Below, one piece after another: positions 1-11,815 of a DNA stretch of 64,000 bases (positions are counted from its first letter, which is position 1; each line of letters begins with the position of its first letter). Both the position numbers and the translations under genes were made by a program. Source of the DNA: Luidia sarsii (Eukaryota; Echinodermata; Asteroidea; Paxillosida; Luidiidae); assembly GCA_949987565.1 (NCBI GenBank), contig OX465107.1, positions 5,535,659-5,599,658 of the forward strand. Reading direction: 5' to 3'. The notes beneath the pieces were generated by a model. It was not told where the DNA came from and did not search any database. It saw only the letters and a list, made by a program, of their open reading frames with translations.

Positions 1-134
1 AGTTTGCTGTTCGTCTATGGGGCAGTTAGTGCTTGCTCAACGCGCTGTGTCCTGTTCGTCTGCTTTCTGCTTATCCAACTCGCTCAGTTCTCTGTTCGTC
101 TACATGTACATGTACCGGTATGTTGCAGTTAGTG
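1..134 (+). repeat. 47-bp satellite array, tail of an upstream array
   Basis: The window opens inside degenerate 47-bp monomers of the form CAGTTAGTGCTTGC...GCTGAGTT...TTCGTC. They lead directly into a palindromic turn-around at 119-148, where the monomer switches orientation. The same edge sequence recurs at the end of every later array, so the array itself extends to the left of the window. Confidence 0.9.
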
Positions 135-895
135 CTAACTGCAACATAGACGAACAACGAACTCGGCACATTGGGCAAGTACTAATTTCCCACGTAGAGG
201 TTCAATTAAGTTTAAACATACCATATGTTGTTAGTAATTATATAAGTATCACACAATCGGCAATCGCTGACCCAAATTCGGATGATGGCTTCTGAACCAG
301 AAAAAATGACTGTTCTTATTTCCTTCTTGCTGTCTTGCAGATCTCCTGATGGTGAACATCACCCAGCTCTCCAGACCCATGGAGACAAGCCTCCCCATAA
401 TCCTCTAACAGCTTGGCACTGACTACGATGAGCACATCCTGACGTCCATCTGCAATGAGGTCAGTGTCAAAGGTCAACTTGCTGGGGGCCAGAATTAATC
501 TCTTGGGTGATGAGTGTGGCTAAAAGCCAGGCACTTCATGCATGATGTCAAGACTGGCTTATAGCCACAATGACTTTGAACATGGGCTTCACAGAGTGTT
601 GGCACCACTGTCATGTCATGCACTCTCGTCTTCTTCTTCCCCTCCTAAACTACCATCTTCGGCCTCCTCTCCCTTCTCTTCCTCCCCATTCTCTGTCCTC
701 TTCTTCCTCCTCCATCTTCTTCCTTCTCTCCCTTCTCTTCCTCTCCCTTCTCTTTCTCCCCATTCTCTCTCTCCTCTTCCTCCCCTCCTCCTCTCCCATC
801 TTCTCCCTCCTCTCCCTTCGCTTCTTCCCCATTCTCTCTCTTCTTCCTTCTACTCTCCCACCTTCTGCCTCCTCTCACTTCTCTTCCTTCCCACT
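135..895 (+). repeat. Higher-order repeat spacer, copy 1 (type A)
   Basis: This ~0.76-kb non-monomer segment separates two 47-bp arrays. In order it contains an inverted 47-bp monomer (right arm of the 119-148 palindrome), about 130 bp of AT-rich sequence, an exon-like segment (341-459), a link with two small palindromes of the TGGCTAAAAGCCA kind, and a C/T-only tract from about 622 to 895 (CTTCTTCC, CTCTCCC words). Type A is recognised by CGCGCTGTGTCCTG before the palindrome and CACGTAGAGG after it. Copies 3, 4 and 5 are almost identical. Confidence 0.9.
341..459 (+). pseudogene. Exon-like segment in spacer, copy 1 (119 bp)
   Basis: It is preceded by a polypyrimidine/acceptor context (CTTCTTGCTGTCTTGCAG) and followed by GAG|GTCAGT, a good donor. 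Read with two leading bases it gives LLMVNITQLSRPMETSLPIIL, one TAA stop, then QLGTDYDEHILTSICNE, ending exactly on a codon. The amino-acid composition looks like a folded protein, but I do not recognise the family. The stop is shared by all seven copies, so it predates the amplification. It is most likely a captured dead exon; skipping or use as a regulatory poison exon cannot be excluded. Confidence 0.5.
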
Positions 896-3766
896 TCGTC
901 CATGGGGCAGTTAGTGCTTGCCCAATGCGCTGAGTTAGTTGTTCGTCCACGGGGCAGTTAGTGCTTGCCCAATGCGTTGAGTTAGTTGTTCGTCCATGGG
1001 GCAGTTAGTGCTTGCCCAATGCGTTGAGTTAGTTGTTCGTCCACGGGGCAGTTAGTGCTTGCACAATGCATTGAGTTCGTTGTTCGTCCATGGGGCAGTT
1101 AGTGCTTGCCCAATGCGCTGAGTTAGTTGTTCGTCCATGGGGCAGTTAGTGCTTGCACAATGCGCTGAGTTAGTTGTTCATCCACGGGGCAGTTAGTGCT
1201 TGCCCAATGCGCTGAGTTAGTTGTTCGTCCATGGGGCAGTTAGTGCTTGCCCAATGCGCTGAGTTAGTTGTTCGTCCATGGGGCAGTTAGTGCTTGCACA
1301 ATGCGTCGAGTTAGTTGTTTGTCCATGGGGCAGTTAGTGCTTGCACAATGCGCTGAGTTAGTTGTTCGTCCATGGGGCAGTTAGTGCTTGCACAATGCGC
1401 TGAGTTCGTTGTTCGTCCATGGGGCAGTTAGTGCTTGCACAATGCGCTGAGTTCGTTGTTCGTCCATGTGGCAGTTAGTGCTTGCACAATGCGCTGAGTT
1501 AGTTGTTCGTCCATGGGGCAGTTAGTGCTTGCACAATGCGCTGAGTTAGTTGTTCGTCCATGGGGCAGTTAGTGCTTGCACAATGCGCTGAGTTCGTTGT
1601 TCGTCCATGGGGCAGTTAGTGCTTGCCCAATGCTCTGAGTTAGTTGTTTGTCCACGGGGCAGTTAGTGCTTGCACAATGCGCTGAGTTAGTTGTTCATCC
1701 ACGGGGCAGTTAGTGCTTGCCCAATGCGCTGAGTTAGTTGTTCGTCCATGGGGCAGTTAGTGCTTGCCCAATGCGCTGAGTTAGTTGTTCGTCCATGGGG
1801 CAGTTAGTGCTTGCACAATGCGTCGAGTTAGTTGTTTGTCCATGGGGCAGTTAGTGCTTGCACAATGCGCTGAGTTAGTTGTTCGTCCATGGGGCAGTTA
1901 GTGCTTGCACAATGCGCTGAGTTAGTTGTTCGTCCATGTGGCAGTTAGTGCTTGCACAATGCGCTGAGTTAGTTGTTCGTCCATGGGGCAGTTAGTGCTT
2001 GCCCAATGCGCTGAGTTAGTTGTTCGTCCATGGGGCAGTTAGTGCTTGCACAATGCGTCGAGTTAGTTGTTTGTCCATGGTGCAGTTAGTGCTTGCACAA
2101 TGCGTTGAGTTAGTTGTTCGTCCATGGGGCAGTTAGTGCTTGCACAATGCGCTGAGTTAGTTGTTCGTCCATGGGGCAGTTAGTGCTTGCACAATGCTCT
2201 GAGTTAGTTGTTTGTCCACGGGGCAGTTAGTGCTTGCACAATGCGCTGAGTTAGTTGTTCGTCCATGGGGCAGTTAGTGCTTGCACAATGCGCTGAGTTC
2301 GTTGTTCGTCCATGGGGCAGTTAGTGCTTGCACAATGCGCTGAGTTCGTTGTTCGTCCATGTGGCAGTTAGTGCTTGCACAATGCGCTGAGTTAGTTGTT
2401 CGTCCATGGGGCAGTTAGTGCTTGCACAATGCGCTGAGTTAGTTGTTTGTCCATGGGGCAGTTAGTGCTTGCACAATGCGTCGAGTTAGTTGTTCGTCCA
2501 TGGGGCAGTTAGTGCTTGCACAATGCGCTGAGTTAGTTGTTTGTCCACGGGGCAGTTAGTGCTTGCACAATGCGCTGAGTTAGTTGTTCGTCCATGGGGC
2601 AGTTAGTGCTTGCACAATGCTCTGAGTTAGTTGTTCGTCCATGTGGCAGTTAGTGCTTGCACAATGCGCTGAGTTAGTTGTTTGTCCATGGGGCAGTTAG
2701 TGCTTGCACAATGCGCTGAGTTAGTTGTTCGTCCATGGGGCAGTTAGTGCTTGCCCAATGCGCTGAGTTCGTTGTTCGTCCATGGGGCAGTTAGTGCTTG
2801 CCCAATGCGCTGAGTTAGTTGTTCGTCCATGGTGCAGTTAGTGCTTGCACAATGCGCTGAGTTAGTTGTTCGTCCATGGGGCAGTTAGTGCTTGCCCAAT
2901 GCGCTAAGTTTGTTGTTCGTCCATGGGGCAGTTAGTGCTTGCACAATGCGCTGAGTTAGTTGTTTGTCCATGGTGCAGTTAGTGCTTGCACAATGTGCTG
3001 AGTTAGTTGTTTGTCCATGGGGCAGTTAGTGCTTGCACAATGTGCTGAGTTAGTTGTTTGTCCATGGGGCAGTTAGTGCTTGCACAATGCGTTGAGTTAG
3101 TTGTTCGTCCATGTGGCAGTTAGTGCTTGCACAATGCGTTGAGTTAGTTGTTCGTCCACGGGGCAGTTAGTGCTTGCACAATGCATTGAGTTAGTTGTTC
3201 GTCCATGGGGCAGTTAGTGCTTGCACAATGCGCTGAGTTCGTTTTTTGTCCATGGGGCAGTTAGTGCTTGCCCAATGCGCTGAGTTAGTTGTTCGTCCAT
3301 TGGGCAGTTAGTGCTTGCCCAATAGTTAGTGCTTGCCCAATGCGCTGAGTTAGTTGTTTGTCCATGGGGCAGTTAGTGCTTGCACAATGTGTTGAGTTCA
3401 TGGTTCATCGGTGGCAGTTAGTGCTTGCCTAGCATGCCGAGTGCGCTGTTCATCTGCGTGGTAAATTTTAGTTCTTGCCCAATGCGCTTAGTTCTCTGTT
3501 TGTGTGCATGATAGTTAGTGCTTGCCCAATGCGCTGAGTTCGCAGTTCATCTATGTGGCAGTTAGTGCTTGCCCAATGCGCTGAGTTTGCTGTTCGTCTA
3601 TGTGGCAGTTAGTGCTTGCCCAATGCGCTGAGTTTGCTGTTCGTCTATGGGGCAGTTAGTGCTTGCTCAACGCGTTGTGTGTCCTGTTCGTCTGCTTTCT
3701 GCTTATCCAACTCGCTCAGTTCTCTGTTCGTCTACATGTACATGTACCGGTATGTTGCAGTTAGTG
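896..3766 (+). repeat. 47-bp satellite array 1
   Basis: The monomer is 47 bp, measured between successive GTGCTTGC words at 961 and 1008. By length there are about 53 canonical copies to about 3400, followed by degenerate ones. Variants differ at a few sites: CCATGG/CCACGG/CCATGTGG, TTCGTCC/TTTGTCC/TTCATCC, TGCCC/TGCAC and GCGCTGA/GCTCTGA/GCGTCGA. A truncated ~18-bp monomer near 3310-3330 marks the 3' edge, as in the other arrays. 47 is not a multiple of 3, and the short frames across it are not genes. Confidence 0.95.
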
Positions 3767-4537
3767 CTAACTGCAACATAGACGAACAACGAACTCGGCA
3801 CATTGGGCAAGTACTAATTTCCCACATAGACGTTCAATTAAGTTTAAACATACCATATGTTGTTAGTAATTATATAAGTATCACACAATCGGCAATCGCT
3901 GATCCAAATTCAGATGATGGCTTCTGAACCAGAAAAAATGACTGTTCTTATTTCCTCCTTGCTGTCTTGCAGATCTCCTGATGGTGAACATCACCCAGCT
4001 CTCCAGACCCATGAAGACGAGCCTCCCCATAATCCTCTAACAGCTTGGCACTGACTACGATGGGCACATCCTGACGTCCATCTGCAATGAGGTCAGTGTC
4101 AAAGGTCAACTTGCTGGGGGCCTGAATTAATCTCTTGGGTGATGAGTGTGGCTAAAAGCCAGGCACTTCATGCATGATGTCAAGAGTACTCAAGACTGGC
4201 TTATAGCCACAATGACTTTGAACATGGGCTTCACAGAGTGTTGGCACCACTGTCATGTCATGCACTCTCGTCTTCTTCTTCCCCTCCTAAACTACCATCT
4301 TCGGCCTCCTCTCCCTTCTCTTCCTCCCCATTCTCTGTCCTCTTCTTCCTCCTCCATCTTCTTCCTACTCTCCCTTCTCTTCCTCTCCCTTCTCTTTCTC
4401 CCCATTCTCTCTCTCCTCTTCCTCCCCTCCTCCTCTCCCATCTTCTCCCTCCTCTCCCTTTGCTTCTTCCCCATTCTCTCTCTTCTTCCTTCTACTCTCC
4501 CACCTTCTGCCTCCTCTCACTTCTCTTCCTTCCCACT
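3767..4537 (+). repeat. Higher-order repeat spacer, copy 2 (type B)
   Basis: Same organisation as copy 1, with diagnostic differences: CGCGTTGTGTGTCCTG before the palindrome (3751-3780), CACATAGACG after it, and a 7-bp addition giving GAGTACTCAAGACTGG in the link. The polypyrimidine tract spans about 4270-4537. It is nearly identical to copy 6. Confidence 0.9.
3973..4091 (+). pseudogene. Exon-like segment in spacer, copy 2 (119 bp)
   Basis: AG and GT borders and the in-frame TAA are as in copy 1. It differs by two missense changes, giving MKTS instead of METS and DYDGH instead of DYDEH. The length is unchanged, so phase is kept. Confidence 0.5.
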
Positions 4538-6925
4538 TCGTCCATGGGGCAGTTAGTGCTTGCCCAATGCGCTGAGTTAGTTGTTCGTCCACGGGGCAGT
4601 TAGTGCTTGCCCAATGCGTTGAGTTAGTTGTTCGTCCACGGGGCAGTTAGTGCTTGCACAATGCATTGAGTTCGTTGTTCGTCCATGGGGCAGTTAGTGC
4701 TTGCCCAATGTGCTGAGTTAGTTGTTCGTCCATGGGGCAGTTAGTGCTTGCACAATGCGCTGAGTTAGTTGTTCATCCACGGGGCAGTTAGTGCTTGCCC
4801 AATGCGCTGAGTTAGTTGTTCGTCCATGGGGCAGTTAGTGCTTGCCCAATGCGCTGAGTTAGTTGTTCGTCCATGGGGCAGTTAGTGCTTGCCCAATGCT
4901 CTGAGTTAGTTGTTTGTCCACGGGGCAGTTAGTGCTTGCACAATGCGCTGACTTAGTTGTTCGTCCATGGGGCAGTTAGTGCTTGCACAATGCGCTGAGT
5001 TAGTTGTTCGTCCATGGGGCAGTTAGTGCTTGCCCAATGCTCTGAGTTAGTTGTTTGTCCACGGGGCAGTTAGTGCTTGCACAATGCGCTGAGTTAGTTG
5101 TTTGTCCACGGGGCAGTCAGTGCTTGCCCAATGCGCTGAGTTAGTTGTTCGTCCATGGGGCAGTTAGTGCTTGCCCAATGCGCTGAGTTAGTTGTTCGTC
5201 CATGGGGCAGTTAGTGCTTGCACAATGCGTTGAGTTAGTTGTTTGTCCACGGGGCAGTTAGTGCTTGCACAATGCGCTGAGTTAGTTGTTCATCCACGGG
5301 TCAGTTAGTGCTTGCCCAATGCGCTGAGTTAGTTGTTCGTCCATGGGGCAGTTAGTGCTTGCCCAATGCGCTGAGTTCGTTGTTTGTCCATGGGGCAGTT
5401 AGTGCTTGCCCAATGCGCTGAGTTAGTTGTTCGTCCATGGGGCAGTTAGTGCTTGCACAATGCGCTGAGTTCGTTGTTTGTCCATGGGGCAGTTAGTGCT
5501 TGCCCAATGCGCTGAGTTAGTTGTTCGTCCATGGGGCAGTTAGTGCTTGCCCAATAGTTAGTGCTTGCCCAATGCGCTGAGTTAGTTGTTTGTCCATGGG
5601 GCAGTTAGTGCTTGCACAATGCGCTGAGTTAGTTGTTCGTCCATGTGGCAGTTAGTGCTTGCACAATGCGCTGAGTTAGTTGTTCGTCCATGGGGCAGTT
5701 AGTGCTTGCACAATGCTCTGAGTTAGTTGTTTGTCCACGGGGCAGTTAGTGCTTGCACAATGCGCTGAGTTAGTTGTTCGTCCATGGGGCAGTTAGTGCT
5801 TGCACAATGCGCTGAGTTCGTTGTTCGTCCATGGGGCAGTTAGTGCTTGCACAATGCGCTGAGTTCGTTGTTCGTCCATGTGGCAGTTAGTGCTTGCACA
5901 ATGCGCTGAGTTAGTTGTTCGTCCATGGGGCAGTTAGTGCTTGCACAATGCGCTGAGTTAGTTGTTTGTCCATGGGGCAGTTAGTGCTTGCACAATGCGC
6001 TGAGTTAGTTGTTCGTCCATGTGGCAGTTAGTGCTTGCACAATGCGTTGAGTTAGTTGTTCGTCCACGGGGCAGTTAGTGCTTGCACAATGCATTGAGTT
6101 AGTTGTTCGTCCATGGGGCAGTTAGTGCTTGCACAATGCGCTGAGTTCGTTGTTTGTCCATGGGGCAGTTAGTGCTTGCCCAATGCGCTGAGTTAGTTGT
6201 TCGTCCATGGGGCAGTTAGTGCTTGCACAATGCATTGAGTTAGTTGTTCGTCCATGGGGCAGTTAGTGCTTGCACAATGCGCTGAGTTCGTTGTTTGTCC
6301 ATGGGGCAGTTAGTGCTTGCCCAATGCGCTGAGTTAGTTGTTCGTCCATGGGGCAGTTAGTGCTTGCCCAATAGTTAGTGCTTGCCCAATGCGCTGAGTT
6401 AGTTGTTTGTCCATGGGGCAGTTAGTGCTTGCCCAATAGTTAGTGTTTGCCCAATGCGCTGAGTTAGTTGTTTGTCCATGGGGCAGTTAGTGCTTGCACA
6501 ATGTGTTGAGTTCATGGTTCATCGGTGGCAGTTAGTGCTTGCCTAGCATGCCGAGTGCGCTGTTCATCTGCGTGGTAAATTTTAGTTCTTGCCCAATGCG
6601 CTGAGTTCTCTGTTTGTGTGCATGATAGTTAGTGCTTGCCCAATGCGCTGAGTTCGCTGTTCATCTATGTGGCAGTTAGTGCTTGCCCAATGCGCTGAGT
6701 TTGCTTTTCGTCTATGGGGCAGTTAGTGCTTGCCCAATGCGCTGAGTTCGCTGTTCATCTATGTGGCAGTTAGTGCTTGCCCAATGCGCTGAGTTTGCTG
6801 TTCGTCTATGGGGCAGTTAGTGCTTGCTCAACGCGCTGTGTCCTGTTCGTCTGCTTTCTGCTTATCCAACTCGCTCAGTTCTCTGTTCGTCTACATGTAC
6901 ATGTACCGGTATGTTGCAGTTAGTG
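4538..6925 (+). repeat. 47-bp satellite array 2
   Basis: By length about 42 canonical monomers, then the degenerate edge from about 6500. Truncated monomers occur near 5553, 6371 and 6438, which suggests the edge module itself has been duplicated inside the array. The opening monomer order matches array 6 (15786 onward). Confidence 0.95.
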
Positions 6926-7686
6926 CTAACTGCAACATAGACGAACAACGAACTCGGCACATTGGGCAAGTACTAATTTCCCACGTAGAGGTTCAATTAA
7001 GTTTAAACATACCATATGTTGTTAGTAATTATATAAGTATCACACAATCGGCAATCGCTGACCCAAATTCGGATGATGGCTTCTGAACCAGAAAAAATGA
7101 CTGTTCTTATTTCCTTCTTGCTGTCTTGCAGATCTCCTGATGGTGAACATCACCCAGCTCTCCAGACCCATGGAGACAAGCCTCCCCATAATCCTCTAAC
7201 AGCTTGGCACTGACTACGATGAGCACATCCTGACGTCCATCTGCAATGAGGTCAGTGTCAAAGGTCAACTTGCTGGGGGCCAGAATTAATCTCTTGGGTG
7301 ATGAGTGTGGCTAAAAGCCAGGCACTTCATGCATGATGTCAAGACTGGCTTATAGCCACAATGACTTTGAACATGGGCTTCACAGAGTGTTGGCACCACT
7401 GTCATGTCATGCACTCTCGTCTTCTTCTTCCCCTCCTAAACTACCATCTTCGGCCTCCTCTCCCTTCTCTTCCTCCCCATTCTCTGTCCTCTTCTTCCTC
7501 CTCCATCTTCTTCCTTCTCTCCCTTCTCTTCCTCTCCCTTCTCTTTCTCCCCATTCTCTCTCTCCTCTTCCTCCCCTCCTCCTCTCCCATCTTCTCCCTC
7601 CTCTCCCTTCGCTTCTTCCCCATTCTCTCTCTTCTTCCTTCTACTCTCCCACCTTCTGCCTCCTCTCACTTCTCTTCCTTCCCACT
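6926..7686 (+). repeat. Higher-order repeat spacer, copy 3 (type A)
   Basis: Virtually identical to copy 1, including the palindrome at 6910-6939 and the polypyrimidine tract from about 7413 to 7686. Confidence 0.9.
7132..7250 (+). pseudogene. Exon-like segment in spacer, copy 3 (119 bp)
   Basis: Same sequence as copy 1, with intact AG/GT borders and the same in-frame TAA. Confidence 0.5.
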
Positions 7687-9633
7687 TCGTCCATGGGGCA
7701 GTTAGTGCTTGCCCAATGCGCTGAGTTAGTTGTTCGTCCACGGGGCAGTTAGTGCTTGCCCAATGCGTTGAGTTAGTTGTTCGTCCATGGGGCAGTTAGT
7801 GCTTGCCCAATGCGTTGAGTTAGTTGTTCGTCCACGGGGCAGTTAGTGCTTGCACAATGCATTGAGTTCGTTGTTCGTCCATGGGGCAGTTAGTGCTTGC
7901 CCAATGCGCTGAGTTAGTTGTTCGTCCATGGGGCAGTTAGTGCTTGCACAATGCGCTGAGTTAGTTGTTCATCCACGGGGCAGTTAGTGCTTGCCCAATG
8001 CGCTGAGTTAGTTGTTCGTCCATGGGGCAGTTAGTGCTTGCCCAATGCGCTGAGTTAGTTGTTCGTCCATGGGGCAGTTAGTGCTTGCACAATGCGTCGA
8101 GTTAGTTGTTTGTCCATGGGGCAGTTAGTGCTTGCACAATGCGCTGAGTTAGTTGTTCGTCCATGGGGCAGTTAGTGCTTGCACAATGCGCTGAGTTCGT
8201 TGTTCGTCCATGGGGCAGTTAGTGCTTGCACAATGCGCTGTGTTCGTTGTTCGTCCATGTGGCAGTTAGTGCTTGCACAATGCGCTGAGTTAGTTGTTCG
8301 TCCATGGGGCAGTTAGTGCTTGCACAATGCGCTGAGTTAGTTGTTCGTCCATGGGGCAGTTAGTGCTTGCCCAATGCTCTGAGTTAGTTGTTTGTCCACG
8401 GGGCAGTTAGTGCTTGCACAATGCGCTGAGTAAGTTGTTCATCCACGGGGCAGTTAGTGCTTGCCCAATGCGCTGAGTTAGTTGTTCGTCCATGGGGCAG
8501 TTAGTGCTTGCCCAATGCGTTGAGTTAGTTGTTCGTCCATGGGGCAGTTAGTGCTTGCACAATGCGTCGAGTTAGTTGTTTGTCCACGGGGCAGTTAGTG
8601 CTTGCACAATGCGCTGAGTAAGTTGTTCATCCACGGGGCAGTTAGTGCTTGCCCAATGCGCTGAGTTAGTTGTTCGTCCATGGGGCAGTTAGTGCTTGCC
8701 CAATGCGCTGAGTTAGTTGTTCGTCCATGGGGCAGTTAGTGCTTGCACAATGCGTCGAGTTAGTTGTTTGTCCATGGGGCAGTTAGTGCTTGCACAATGC
8801 ATTGAGTTAGTTGTTCGTCCATGGGGCAGTTAGTGCTTGCACAATGCGCTGAGTTCGTTGTTTGTCCATGGGGCAGTTAGTGCTTGCCCAATGCGCTGAG
8901 TTAGTTGTTCGTCCATGGGGCAGTTAGTGCTTGCACAATGCATTGAGTTAGTTGTTCGTCCATGGGGCAGTTAGTGCTTGCACAATGCGCTGAGTTCGTT
9001 GTTTGTCCATGGGGCAGTTAGTGCTTGCCCAATGCGCTGAGTTAGTTGTTCGTCCATGGGGCAGTTAGTGCTTGCCCAATAGTTAGTGCTTGCCCAATGC
9101 GCTGAGTTAGTTGTTTGTCCATGGGGCAGTTAGTGCTTGCCCAATAGTTAGTGCTTGCCCAATGCGCTGAGTTAGTTGTTTGTCCATGGGGCAGTTAGTG
9201 CTTGCACAATGTGTTGAGTTCATGGTTCATCGGTGGCAGTTAGTGCTTGCCTAGCATGCCGAGTGCGCTGTTCATCTGCGTGGTAAATTTTAGTTCTTGC
9301 CCAATGCGCTGAGTTCTCTGTTTGTGTGCATGATAGTTAGTGCTTGCCCAATGCGCTGAGTTCGCTGTTCATCTATGTGGCAGTTAGTGCTTGCCCAATG
9401 CGCTGAGTTTGCTTTTCGTCTATGGGGCAGTTAGTGCTTGCCCAATGCGCTGAGTTCGCTGTTCATCTATGTGGCAGTTAGTGCTTGCCCAATGCGCTGA
9501 GTTTGCTGTTCGTCTATGGGGCAGTTAGTGCTTGCTCAACGCGCTGTGTCCTGTTCGTCTGCTTTCTGCTTATCCAACTCGCTCAGTTCTCTGTTCGTCT
9601 ACATGTACATGTACCGGTATGTTGCAGTTAGTG
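7687..9633 (+). repeat. 47-bp satellite array 3
   Basis: About 32 canonical monomers by length. It starts with the same monomer order as arrays 1 and 5, then diverges after about ten units. The edge contains two truncated monomers (near 9080 and 9147), as at the end of array 2. Confidence 0.95.
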
Positions 9634-10394
9634 CTAACTGCAACATAGACGAACAACGAACTCGGCACATTGGGCAAGTACTAATTTCCCACGTAGAGGT
9701 TCAATTAAGTTTAAACATACCATATGTTGTTAGTAATTATATAAGTATCACACAATCGGCAATCGCTGACCCAAATTCGGATGATGGCTTCTGAACCAGA
9801 AAAAATGACTGTTCTTATTTCCTTCTTGCTGTCTTGCAGATCTCCTGATGGTGAACATCACCCAGCTCTCCAGACCCATGGAGACAAGCCTCCCCATAAT
9901 CCTCTAACAGCTTGGCACTGACTACGATGAGCACATCCTGACGTCCATCTGCAATGAGGTCAGTGTCAAAGGTCAACTTGCTGGGGGCCAGAATTAATCT
10001 CTTGGGTGATGAGTGTGGCTAAAAGCCAGGCACTTCATGCATGATGTCAAGACTGGCTTATAGCCACAATGACTTTGAACATGGGCTTCACAGAGTGTTG
10101 GCACCACTGTCATGTCATGCACTCTCGTCTTCTTCTTCCCCTCCTAAACTACCATCTTCGGCCTCCTCTCCCTTCTCTTCCTCCCCATTCTCTGTCCTCT
10201 TCTTCCTCCTCCATCTTCTTCCTTCTCTCCCTTCTCTTCCTCTCCCTTCTCTTTCTCCCCATTCTCTCTCTCCTCTTCCTCCCCTCCTCCTCTCCCATCT
10301 TCTCCCTCCTCTCCCTTCGCTTCTTCCCCATTCTCTCTCTTCTTCCTTCTACTCTCCCACCTTCTGCCTCCTCTCACTTCTCTTCCTTCCCACT
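9634..10394 (+). repeat. Higher-order repeat spacer, copy 4 (type A)
   Basis: Virtually identical to copies 1, 3 and 5. Palindrome at 9618-9647 and polypyrimidine tract from about 10121 to 10394. Confidence 0.9.
9840..9958 (+). pseudogene. Exon-like segment in spacer, copy 4 (119 bp)
   Basis: Same sequence as copy 1, with intact splice-like borders and the shared TAA. Confidence 0.5.
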
Positions 10395-11054
10395 TCGTCC
10401 ATGGGGCAGTTAGTGCTTGCCCAATGCGCTGAGTTAGTTGTTCGTCCACGGGGCAGTTAGTGCTTGCCCAATGCGTTGAGTTAGTTGTTCGTCCATGGGG
10501 CAGTTAGTGCTTGCCCAATGCGTTGAGTTAGTTGTTCGTCCATGGGGCAGTTAGTGCTTGCCCAATAGTTAGTGCTTGCCCAATGCGCTGAGTTAGTTGT
10601 TTGTCCATGGGGCAGTTAGTGCTTGCACAATGTGTTGAGTTCATGGTTCATCGGTGGCAGTTAGTGCTTGCCTAGCATGCCGAGTGCGCTGTTCATCTGC
10701 GTGGTAAATTTTAGTTCTTGCCCAATGCGCTGAGTTCTCTGTTTGTGTGCATGATAGTTAGTGCTTGCCCAATGCGCTGAGTTCGCTGTTCATCTATGTG
10801 GCAGTTAGTGCTTGCCCAATGCGCTGAGTTTGCTTTTCGTCTATGGGGCAGTTAGTGCTTGCCCAATGCGCTGAGTTCGCTGTTCATCTATGTGGCAGTT
10901 AGTGCTTGCCCAATGCGCTGAGTTTGCTGTTCGTCTATGGGGCAGTTAGTGCTTGCTCAACGCGCTGTGTCCTGTTCGTCTGCTTTCTGCTTATCCAACT
11001 CGCTCAGTTCTCTGTTCGTCTACATGTACATGTACCGGTATGTTGCAGTTAGTG
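10395..11054 (+). repeat. 47-bp satellite array 4 (collapsed)
   Basis: Only about four or five canonical monomers lie between the polypyrimidine tract and the edge module, against 23-60 in the other arrays. The first three monomers match the start of array 1 and the sequence then jumps to the array end (truncated monomer near 10566). This is the product expected from an unequal crossover or replication slippage deletion. Confidence 0.9.
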
Positions 11055-11815
11055 CTAACTGCAACATAGACGAACAACGAACTCGGCACATTGGGCAAGT
11101 ACTAATTTCCCACGTAGAGGTTCAATTAAGTTTAAACATACCATATGTTGTTAGTAATTATATAAGTATCACACAATCGGCAATCGCTGACCCAAATTCG
11201 GATGATGGCTTCTGAACCAGAAAAAATGACTGTTCTTATTTCCTTCTTGCTGTCTTGCAGATCTCCTGATGGTGAACATCACCCAGCTCTCCAGACCCAT
11301 GGAGACAAGCCTCCCCATAATCCTCTAACAGCTTGGCACTGACTACGATGAGCACATCCTGACGTCCATCTGCAATGAGGTCAGTGTCAAAGGTCAACTT
11401 GCTGGGGGCCAGAATTAATCTCTTGGGTGATGAGTGTGGCTAAAAGCCAGGCACTTCATGCATGATGTCAAGACTGGCTTATAGCCACAATGACTTTGAA
11501 CATGGGCTTCACAGAGTGTTGGCACCACTGTCATGTCATGCACTCTCGTCTTCTTCTTCCCCTCCTAAACTACCATCTTCGGCCTCCTCTCCCTTCTCTT
11601 CCTCCCCATTCTCTGTCCTCTTCTTCCTCCTCCATCTTCTTCCTTCTCTCCCTTCTCTTCCTCTCCCTTCTCTTTCTCCCCATTCTCTCTCTCCTCTTCC
11701 TCCCCTCCTCCTCTCCCATCTTCTCCCTCCTCTCCCTTCGCTTCTTCCCCATTCTCTCTCTTCTTCCTTCTACTCTCCCACCTTCTGCCTCCTCTCACTT
11801 CTCTTCCTTCCCACT
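11055..11815 (+). repeat. Higher-order repeat spacer, copy 5 (type A)
   Basis: Virtually identical to copy 1. Palindrome at 11039-11068 and polypyrimidine tract from about 11542 to 11815. Confidence 0.9.
11261..11379 (+). pseudogene. Exon-like segment in spacer, copy 5 (119 bp)
   Basis: Same sequence as copy 1, with intact splice-like borders and the shared TAA. Confidence 0.5.

Noticed and set aside
570..961. Frames of 100-140 codons over the polypyrimidine tracts (also near 4.2, 7.4, 10.1, 11.5, 15.5 and 17.9 kb)
   Set aside because: Ser/Leu/Pro or Arg/Glu-only translations of a C/T repeat, in several frames on both strands.
896..3400. CRISPR-like or VNTR coding array reading of the 47-bp repeats
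   Set aside because: There is no repeat/unique-spacer alternation; the whole monomer is repeated. The period is not a multiple of three, so it is not a coding repeat. The context is eukaryotic.
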